DNA of 64,000 bases, taken from positions 124,001-188,000 of the forward strand of contig NZ_QXMG01000003.1 of NCBI RefSeq assembly GCF_003569765.1, written 5' to 3'. Origin of the DNA: Caldimonas tepidiphila (lineage in GTDB: Bacteria > Pseudomonadota > Gammaproteobacteria > Burkholderiales > Burkholderiaceae_C). Below the pieces are notes generated by a model. It saw only the letters and a program-made list of their open reading frames with translations, did not search any database and was not told where the DNA came from. Each line of letters begins with the position of its first letter. Position 1 is the stretch's first letter. Below, piece by piece: positions 16,432-22,970 of this stretch. A program made the translations under genes and the position numbers.

Positions 16432-17142
16432 TCAGCGCGTGAGCTGCACGCTGCCGCCGACGGTCACCGTCACCAGCCCCTTGCCGGCGGCGACCGGCAC
16501 CGGCGCGTCGGCCATGCTCATCGAACGCGCCTGCATCTCCATCTTCGGGAACATCGGCGGCGGCGCCTCGCCGCTCGCGACCGTCACCTCGCGCAGCGTG
16601 TAGCCCGAGAAGCCGAACTGCCGCGCGTAGCCGGCGGCGAGCACCCGGAAGCGCTCGATCGCCTGCGCGCCGGCCTCGGCCTCGTGCTTCTCGCGCTGCT
16701 CGCGCGACAGTCCCTGCGCCACCTGCGACACCGTCATCGTCTGCACGCGCCCGGCGGTCTGCGTGATGCGCGCCCAGTCGCGTCCCTCCAGCACCACCTC
16801 GGCGCTGCCGTGCCAGCCGGTGATGCGGCCCTGGTTGCCGTAGCGCGGCGACAGCGAGAAGTTGCCGGTGCGCACCTCCATCGCGTCCGGCTGCGCCGCG
16901 CGCCGCGCCTCGGCGAGCGCCGCCTCGACCGCCTGGCGCAGCGCGGACTGCACTGCCGCGGGCTCCGCGCCCTCGCGCGTCGTGCCGAGCGTGATCGTCA
17001 GCAGGTCCTGCGCGACCTCGACGGTGGCGGCGGCCGAGAAGTTGACGACGTTGAGCGGCTCGGCGGGCCCGGCGAGGACGGGGCCGCCGAGCAGCAGGCC
17101 CGCGAGGGCCAGCGCCGGGGCGCGGAAAGCGTGATGCGGCAT
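16432..17142 (-). CDS. SIMPL (DUF541) domain periplasmic protein
   Basis: The 236-aa product has a signal peptide (ALALAGLLLGGPVLAGP) and a SIMPL domain: VNFSAAATVEVAQDLLTITLGT at the N-terminal strand, a helical middle and the GYARQFGFSGYTLREVTV motif. The C-terminal GKGLVTVTVGGSVQL closes the fold. SIMPL proteins form periplasmic oligomers linked to oxidative-stress tolerance, but a molecular role is not established. ATG 17142 follows AGGAGGAAG and is preferred to the upstream start, which lacks a signal peptide at its N-terminus. It converges with bdhA (43 nt gap) and is divergent from ompR. Confidence 0.85.
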   Translation of the reverse strand: MPHHAFRAPALALAGLLLGGPVLAGPAEPLNVVNFSAAATVEVAQDLLTITLGTTREGAEPAAVQSALRQAVEAALAEARRAAQPDAMEVRTGNFSLSPRYGNQGRITGWHGSAEVVLEGRDWARITQTAGRVQTMTVSQVAQGLSREQREKHEAEAGAQAIERFRVLAAGYARQFGFSGYTLREVTVASGEAPPPMFPKMEMQARSMSMADAPVPVAAGKGLVTVTVGGSVQLTR

Positions 17143-17298
17143 GGGGTTCTTCCTCCTGATCAGAAGCAGCGGCGATGATTCCAGAAACGGCGCGGCGCCT
17201 TCCTGCACGGCAACTCCGACCCGCACAAGCCCCTGTCAAGACGTACTGACGCCTCGTTGCGGGTGATACGCCGCGTTTTCACTCACCTGGGGGCCATC

Positions 17299-17364
17299 TT
17301 GTAACACTTCGTCAGAAGCGGTCAAAAGTGCGCTAAAGCCCCTCCACAATCGCCGCTGTTACAA
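17299..17364 (+). promoter_or_regulatory. Inverted TTGTAACA/TGTTACAA pair upstream of ompR
   Basis: TTGTAACA (17299-17306) and its exact inverse TGTTACAA (17357-17364) lie 81 and 23 nt upstream of the ompR start. The enterobacterial OmpR box contains a GTAACA core, so these could be OmpR binding sites for autoregulation. They also stand out as AT-containing words in a GC-rich region. Confidence 0.45.
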
Positions 17365-17379
17365 ATACGGAGCCCGCCC

Positions 17380-18117
17380 ATGACGCCACAAGCCGCCAAC
17401 GCCCGGACCGACCGCATCGCCGTGGTCGACGACGACGCGCGCATTCGCGACCTGCTGCGCCGCTACCTGACGCAGGAGGGTTTCGAAGTGCTGCTGGCCG
17501 AGGACGCCAAGGCCCTCAACCGGCTGCTGACCCGCGAGACGGTGGACCTGATCGTGCTCGACCTGATGCTGCCGGGCGAGGACGGCCTGTCGATCTGCCG
17601 CCGCCTGCGCGCCGCCAACGACGCGACGCCCATCATCATGCTCACCGCCAAGGTCGAGGACGTGGACCGCATCGTCGGCCTCGAGGTCGGCGCCGACGAC
17701 TACCTGCCGAAGCCCTTCAACCCGCGCGAGCTGCTCGCGCGCATCCACGCCGTGCTGCGCCGCCGCCCGACGCTCGAGGCCCCGGGCGCGCCGGCCAAGG
17801 AGCCGCAGAGCGTGACCTTCGGTCCCTTCGAGTTCGACCTCGCGCTGCGCCGGCTGACCAAGGACGGCGAGCCGATGCCACTGACCACCGGCGAGTTCTC
17901 GATGCTCAAGGCGCTGGTGCGCCACCCGCGCCAGCCGCTGTCGCGTGACAAGCTGGCACAGCTGGCCCGCGGCCGCGAGTTCGAGCCCTTCGACCGCAGC
18001 CTCGACGTGCAGATCTCGCGCCTGCGCAAGATGATCGAGCCCGACCCGGCGCAGCCGCGCTACATCCAGACCGTCTGGGGCGTGGGCTACGTGTTCGTGC
18101 CGGACGGCGCCGCCTGA
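17380..18117 (+). CDS. ompR: OmpR, osmolarity response regulator
   Basis: The 245-aa response regulator has a receiver domain with the acidic pair IAVVDDDARIR, phospho-acceptor Asp in LIVLDLMLPGEDG, conserved LTAKVE threonine and PKPFNPRELLARI lysine, then a winged-helix DNA-binding domain (about 145-240) with FGPFEFDLALRRL and VGYVFVP. The sequence follows E. coli OmpR closely (LSICRRLRA, IVGLEVGADDYLPKPFNPREL). It is followed after 154 nt by the cognate sensor envZ. Expected targets are porin genes, none of which is in the window. Confidence 0.92.
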   Translation: MTPQAANARTDRIAVVDDDARIRDLLRRYLTQEGFEVLLAEDAKALNRLLTRETVDLIVLDLMLPGEDGLSICRRLRAANDATPIIMLTAKVEDVDRIVGLEVGADDYLPKPFNPRELLARIHAVLRRRPTLEAPGAPAKEPQSVTFGPFEFDLALRRLTKDGEPMPLTTGEFSMLKALVRHPRQPLSRDKLAQLARGREFEPFDRSLDVQISRLRKMIEPDPAQPRYIQTVWGVGYVFVPDGAA

Positions 18118-18271
18118 AGCCTGCCGACACGTGTCTTCCTCCGGCTTCGGGTCCGCCGCAGTCCAGGGTGCGTCCCAGCCGGCGGGCGCACCGGTGACGA
18201 CTTCCGGGCGCAGTGCTGCTACAGTGCCGCGCCCGACCGGTCCCGGTCCCCTCCCCCGCCTCAGGCCCCGC

Positions 18272-19606
18272 ATGCCCCGCAAGCGCTTCGCGCTCAATCT
18301 CTTCTGGCGTACCTTCATCCTGCTGAGCCTGCTGCTGTTCGGCGGCGTGGTCGCCTGGCTGCAGACCTTCCGCGCGCTGGAGTTCGAGCCGCGCGCGGTG
18401 CAGGCCGCGCAGCAGCTCGCCAGCCTCGTGAACCTGTCGCGCGCCGCGCTGCGCTACGCCGACAGCATCAACCGCGTCGCGGTGGTCAAGACCATGTCGG
18501 ACCAGGAAGCGGTCAAGGTACTGCCGCGCGAGCCCAACGACCGCTACGAGCCCTTCGAGACCGACCGTTTCACGCGCCGCATCGCCGAGGAGCTGCGCTC
18601 GCGGCTCGGGCCGTCGACCATCGTCGCGACCAGCGTCAACAACGTGCCGGGCCTGTGGATCGGCTTCACGATCGAGCGTGACCTCTACTGGCTGCAGGCC
18701 GACCCGACGCGGCTGCAGACGGTCGACAAGCGCACCTGGGCGATCTGGATCGCCATCGCGGCGCTCGCCACCGTGATCGGCTCGGCCGCGATCGCGCGGC
18801 TGATCAACCAGCCGCTGCGCCAGCTGTCCTTCGCCGCGAGCCGCATCCGCGAGGGCGAGTTCGAGTCGCGCCTCGACGAGGACACGCTGACCAGCGAGAT
18901 CCGCGAGGTCAACATGGGCTTCAACCGCATGGCGCGCGAGCTCGCCAAGGTCGAGCAGGACCGCGCGGTGATGCTCGCCGGCATCAGCCACGACCTGCGC
19001 ACGCCGCTGGCGCGGCTGCGCCTGGAAGCCGAGATGAGCGTCGAGGACGACGAGGCCAAGCGCAACATGGCCGCCGACATCGACCAGCTCGACGCGATCA
19101 TCGACAAGTTCATGGACTACGCGCGCCCCGGCGACGTGCGGCTCGTGCCGGTGCACCTCAGCAGCGTGGTCGACCGCGAGATCTCCGCCTTCCGCGACAC
19201 CAGCCAGATCCGCATCGAGTCGCGCGTGGCGATCGACACCAAGGTGATGGCCGACGAGACCGAGCTCGGCCGCGTGCTCGGCAACCTGTTCGAGAACGCG
19301 CGCCGCTACGGCCGCTCGGCCGACACCGGCGTCACGCGCGTCGAGGTCACCTACGGGCGCAACGGCCCCTGGGTGGTCATCAGCGTGCGCGACCACGGCC
19401 CCGGCGTGCCGCCCGAGAAGCTCGCGCAGCTCACCACGCCCTTCTTCCGCGGCGACACCGCGCGCACCGCGGCCACCGGCGCGGGACTCGGCCTCGCGAT
19501 CGTCGAGAAGGCCGTGGCGCGCATGGGCGGCACCTTCGAGCTGACCAACGCGCCGGCGCCCGACACCGGGCTCGTCGCGCGCGTGCGGCTGCGCCGCGCG
19601 CCCTGA
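18272..19606 (+). CDS. envZ: EnvZ, osmosensor histidine kinase
   Basis: The 444-aa sensor kinase has two transmembrane helices (about 9-31 and 157-180) flanking a periplasmic domain, a HAMP linker (INQPLRQLSFAASRIREGEFE), an H-box ISHDLRTPLARLRLEAEM with phospho-accepting His, N-box LGRVLGNLFENARRYG and glycine boxes VRDHGPGVPPE and GAGLGLAIVEK. It phosphorylates and dephosphorylates the upstream OmpR. ATG 18272 fits the start of EnvZ (MPRKRFALNLFWRTF); an upstream in-frame ATG at 18131 would add 47 residues of low complexity. Confidence 0.92.
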   Translation: MPRKRFALNLFWRTFILLSLLLFGGVVAWLQTFRALEFEPRAVQAAQQLASLVNLSRAALRYADSINRVAVVKTMSDQEAVKVLPREPNDRYEPFETDRFTRRIAEELRSRLGPSTIVATSVNNVPGLWIGFTIERDLYWLQADPTRLQTVDKRTWAIWIAIAALATVIGSAAIARLINQPLRQLSFAASRIREGEFESRLDEDTLTSEIREVNMGFNRMARELAKVEQDRAVMLAGISHDLRTPLARLRLEAEMSVEDDEAKRNMAADIDQLDAIIDKFMDYARPGDVRLVPVHLSSVVDREISAFRDTSQIRIESRVAIDTKVMADETELGRVLGNLFENARRYGRSADTGVTRVEVTYGRNGPWVVISVRDHGPGVPPEKLAQLTTPFFRGDTARTAATGAGLGLAIVEKAVARMGGTFELTNAPAPDTGLVARVRLRRAP

Positions 19607-19621
19607 GAGCCCTTTCCCGTA

Positions 19622-19790
19622 GTCCGTAGTCCTTCAGCGCGCCAGCCGATCCGCCTGCAAGCCAGGCGCAGCACGGCGATACAGGTGTAGGCGCGCTTCT
19701 CCCGGCGCACGAGGATGCGCCGGCAGCGATCGAGCCCACTGTGCCTACGCTCCACCACCGGCGCATGGCCGCGCGGTCCGACACACGCGG
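19622..19790 (-). pseudogene. C-terminal remnant of an IS5-like transposase
   Basis: On the minus strand, reading from about 19758, the translation runs VVERRHSGLDRCRRILVRRE, KRAYTCIAVLRLACRRIGWR. This matches the conserved C-terminal pattern of IS5-family DDE transposases (VERTxSWLNRxRRLLVRWEK...YLAxLxLACxxIxWR), including the final catalytic Glu in VVER. No upstream transposase frame, start or terminal inverted repeats survive, so only the last 50 or so codons remain. It lies between envZ and the ThDP/enolase operon, marking an old insertion at the boundary of that operon. Confidence 0.72.
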
Positions 19791-20029
19791 GTTGCGGCAC
19801 GTGTAGCTCCATGGCTACCGGCCGGACCTGAGGCTGCGCGGCCGGGATGCCAGTGCTTCGGCATCGGGGCGAGCGGCTGCGCCTGCGGCCCGTCGTGCCG
19901 ATCGAGCTGCCCTGCCGCCAAGCGGGGAGGCCCCGGCCCGGCACTCCGTTTGCCCCTCCGCGGGACGTGCCGCCGGACCCTGTCGGCCCCGGCGGCCTTA
20001 CCTCCACCGATCGGACAGGAGCGAGCGAG

Positions 20030-21844
20030 ATGGCAAAGAAGACGGTCAGCGACTTCCTGCTGGAGCGGCTGCAGGCCTGGGGCGTGCGCCGCATCTTCGG
20101 CTTTCCCGGTGACGGCATCAACGGGCTGATGGGCGCGATGGACCGCACCGGCGGGAAGATCGAATTCGTGCAGACGCGCCACGAGGAGCTCGCCGCCTTC
20201 ATGGCCTGCGCGCACGCGAAGTTCACCGGCGACGTGGGCGTGTGTCTGGCGACCTCGGGCCCGGGCGCGATCCACCTGCTCAACGGCCTGTACGACGCCA
20301 AGCTCGACCACCAGCCCGTGGTCGCCATCGTCGGCCAGCAGAAGCGCGCCGCGCTCGGCGGCGACTACCAGCAGGAGGTGGACCTGCTGTCGCTGTTCAA
20401 GGACGTGGCGCACGAGTTCGTGGAGATGGCGACCGTGCCGGCGCAGGTGCGCCACCTGGTGGACCGCGCGGTGCGCATCGCCTACGAGCGCCGCACCGTG
20501 ACCTGCATCATCGTGCCCAACGACGTGCAGGAGCTCGACGCGGTCGAGACCCCGCCGCGCGAGCACGGCACCGTGCACAGCGGCATCGGCTGGACCGGGC
20601 ACTCGGTGCAGCCCGCCCCCGAGGCGCTGCAGCGCGCGGCCGACGTACTCAACGCCGGGCAGCGGGTGGCGATGCTGGTGGGCGCGGGCGCGCTGCACGC
20701 GACCGACGAGGTGATCGCGGTTGCGGAGAGGCTCGGCGCGGGCGTCGCGAAGGCCCTGCTCGGCAAGGCCGCCGTCCCCGACGACCTGCCCTTCGTCACC
20801 GGCGCGATCGGGCTGCTGGGCACGCAGCCGAGCTGGGAGCTGATGACCGGTTGCGACACGCTGCTGATGGTGGGATCGAGCTTTCCCTACTCGGAGTTCC
20901 TGCCCGAGGAGGGCAAGGCGCGCGGCGTTCAGATCGACATCGACGGGCGCAAGCTCAACATCCGCTACCCGATGGAGGTGGGCCTGGTGGGCGACAGCCG
21001 CGCCACGCTCGCCGCGCTGCTGCCGCTACTGCAGCCGAAGGCCGACCGCGGCTGGCGCGAGAAGATCGAGCGCGACGTCGAGCGCTGGTGGCGCGTGATG
21101 GAGGCGCGCGCGGGCAACGAGGCCGAGCCGCTGAACCCGCAGCTCGTCTTCTCCGAGCTCTCGCCGCGCCTGCCCGAGAACTGCATCCTCACCGCCGACT
21201 CCGGCTCGGGCACCAACTGGTACGCGCGCCACCTGAGGATCCGCCGCGGCATGATGGCCTCGCTGTCCGGGGGTCTGGCGACGATGGGGCCCGCGGTGCC
21301 CTACGCGCTCGCCGCGAAGTACGCGCACCCGCAGCGCCCGGTGATCGCGATGGTGGGCGACGGCGCGATGCAGATGGTCGGCATCAACGGCCTCATCACG
21401 ATCGCGCGCGACTGGCAGCGCTGGGCCGACCCGCGCCTCATCGTGCTGGTGCTCAACAACGGCGACCTCAACCAGGTCACCTGGGAGCAGCGCGCGATGG
21501 CCGGGGACCCGAAGTTCGAGACCTCGCAGAACGTGCCCGCCTTCCCCTATGCGGAGTACGCGCGGCTGCTCGGGCTGGAGGGCATCCGGGTCTCGCGGCC
21601 GCAGGACGTGGCCGCGGCCTGGGACGCGGCGCTGTCGGCGCGGCGCCCGGTGGTGCTGGAGGCGGTCACGGACCCGAACGTGCCGCCGCTGCCGCCGCAC
21701 ATCACGATGAAGAACGCGAAGGCCTACGCCTCGGCGCTGTGGAACGGCGAGCCGGATGCGCTGCGCACCGTGATCGCGTCGGCGAAGGAATGGTGGGCGG
21801 CGCAGGTCCCGCCCGCGCCGCCCCCGCAGGGGGGCCAGCCCTGA
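20030..21844 (+). CDS. Thiamine diphosphate-dependent enzyme, pyruvate oxidase/decarboxylase type
   Basis: The 604-aa ThDP enzyme has three domains: a PYR domain with the activating Glu in QTRHEELAAFMA (about 50) and LATSGPGAIHLLNGLYDAK; a central domain with VGAGALHA (about 230); and a PP domain with the cofactor motif VGDGAMQM ending VLNNGDLNQ. It most resembles PoxB-type pyruvate oxidase/dehydrogenase and related 2-ketoacid enzymes. Whether it binds FAD or lipid is not clear. It leads an apparent operon with an enolase-superfamily enzyme (19 nt gap) and a hydroxyacid dehydrogenase, suggesting it decarboxylates the 2-ketoacid formed by the other two. ATG 20030 follows a GGAGCGAG ribosome site. 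Confidence 0.85.
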   Translation: MAKKTVSDFLLERLQAWGVRRIFGFPGDGINGLMGAMDRTGGKIEFVQTRHEELAAFMACAHAKFTGDVGVCLATSGPGAIHLLNGLYDAKLDHQPVVAIVGQQKRAALGGDYQQEVDLLSLFKDVAHEFVEMATVPAQVRHLVDRAVRIAYERRTVTCIIVPNDVQELDAVETPPREHGTVHSGIGWTGHSVQPAPEALQRAADVLNAGQRVAMLVGAGALHATDEVIAVAERLGAGVAKALLGKAAVPDDLPFVTGAIGLLGTQPSWELMTGCDTLLMVGSSFPYSEFLPEEGKARGVQIDIDGRKLNIRYPMEVGLVGDSRATLAALLPLLQPKADRGWREKIERDVERWWRVMEARAGNEAEPLNPQLVFSELSPRLPENCILTADSGSGTNWYARHLRIRRGMMASLSGGLATMGPAVPYALAAKYAHPQRPVIAMVGDGAMQMVGINGLITIARDWQRWADPRLIVLVLNNGDLNQVTWEQRAMAGDPKFETSQNVPAFPYAEYARLLGLEGIRVSRPQDVAAAWDAALSARRPVVLEAVTDPNVPPLPPHITMKNAKAYASALWNGEPDALRTVIASAKEWWAAQVPPAPPPQGGQP

Positions 21845-21863
21845 GCCGACCGGGAGAGCTGCG

Positions 21864-22970
21864 ATGGCGCTGCAGGACAGCCGGGCACTGATCGGGCGCT
21901 GCGAGGTCGGCGCCTGGACGGTGCCGACCGACGCGCCCGAGTCCGACGGCACGCTGGCCTGGGACTCGACCACGCTGGTGCTCGCGCGGCTGGAAGCCGG
22001 CGGCCAGACCGGGCTCGGCTACGGCTATGCCGACACCGCGACCGCGCTGCTCGCGCGCGACAGGCTCGCGCCGCTGCTGGCCGGGCTCGACGCGCTGGAC
22101 ACGCGCCGCTGCTGGCGCGCGATGGTGGACGCGATCCGCAACCTCGGCCGACCGGGCATCGCCTCGATGGCGATCTCGGTGCTCGACGCCGCCGTCTGGG
22201 ACCTGAAGGCGCGGCTGCTCGGGCTGCCGCTGGCGCGCCTGCTCGGCATGGCGCGCGACGCGGTGCCGGTCTACGGCAGCGGCGGCTTCACGAGCTACGA
22301 CGACGCGCAGCTCGGCGCGCAGCTCGGCGGCTGGGCGGCGCAGGGCATCCGGCGCGTGAAGATGAAGGTCGGCCGCGACGCGGCGGACGACCCGCGCCGC
22401 GTCGCCCTCGCGCGCCGGACGATCGGGCCGGACGTGGAGCTCTTCGTCGACGCCAACGGTGCCTGGTCGGCCGGCGAGGCGCTGCGCATGGCGCGGCACT
22501 TCGCCGAGCAGGACGTGCGCTGGTTCGAGGAGCCGGTGTCCTCCGACGATCTCGACGGCCTGCGCCTCGTGCGCGAACGCGCGCCGCCGGGCATCGAGGT
22601 CACCGCCGGCGAGTACGGCTACGACGCCCCCTATTTCCGGCGCATGCTCGCCGCCGGCGCCGTGGACGTGATCCAGCCGGACGCGACGCGCTGCGCCGGC
22701 GTCACCGGCTTTCTCGACGCGGCGGCGCTGGCCTGGAGCTTCGGCGTGCCGCTGTCCAGCCACTGCGCGCCGGCGTTGCACCTGCCGCTGTGCTGCGCGG
22801 CGCCGGGCGTGCGGCACTTGGAGTGGTTCCACGACCATGCGCGCATCGAGGCGGTGCTCTTCGACGGCGCGGTGCAGCCGCAGGCCGGCCTGCTGCGGCC
22901 CGACCTCTCCCGGCCCGGCCTCGGGCTGGAGCTCAAGGAGGAGGACGCGCGATGTTTCAGGGTCTCCTGA
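21864..22970 (+). CDS. Enolase-superfamily enzyme, mandelate racemase subgroup
   Basis: The 368-aa enzyme has an N-terminal capping domain and a barrel carrying the catalytic set of the mandelate racemase subgroup: K-x-K in VKMKVGRD (about 165), metal ligands Asp in FVDANGAW, Glu in WFEEPVSS and Glu in TAGEYGYD, then His in LSSHCAPALH and Glu in HLEWFHDH. The subgroup abstracts a proton next to a carboxylate, giving racemases or acid-sugar dehydratases. The substrate cannot be read. The gene overlaps the following FAD/Fe-S dehydrogenase by 19 nt, and the pairing with 2-hydroxyacid and 2-ketoacid enzymes favours a hydroxyacid substrate. Confidence 0.88.
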   Translation: MALQDSRALIGRCEVGAWTVPTDAPESDGTLAWDSTTLVLARLEAGGQTGLGYGYADTATALLARDRLAPLLAGLDALDTRRCWRAMVDAIRNLGRPGIASMAISVLDAAVWDLKARLLGLPLARLLGMARDAVPVYGSGGFTSYDDAQLGAQLGGWAAQGIRRVKMKVGRDAADDPRRVALARRTIGPDVELFVDANGAWSAGEALRMARHFAEQDVRWFEEPVSSDDLDGLRLVRERAPPGIEVTAGEYGYDAPYFRRMLAAGAVDVIQPDATRCAGVTGFLDAAALAWSFGVPLSSHCAPALHLPLCCAAPGVRHLEWFHDHARIEAVLFDGAVQPQAGLLRPDLSRPGLGLELKEEDARCFRVS

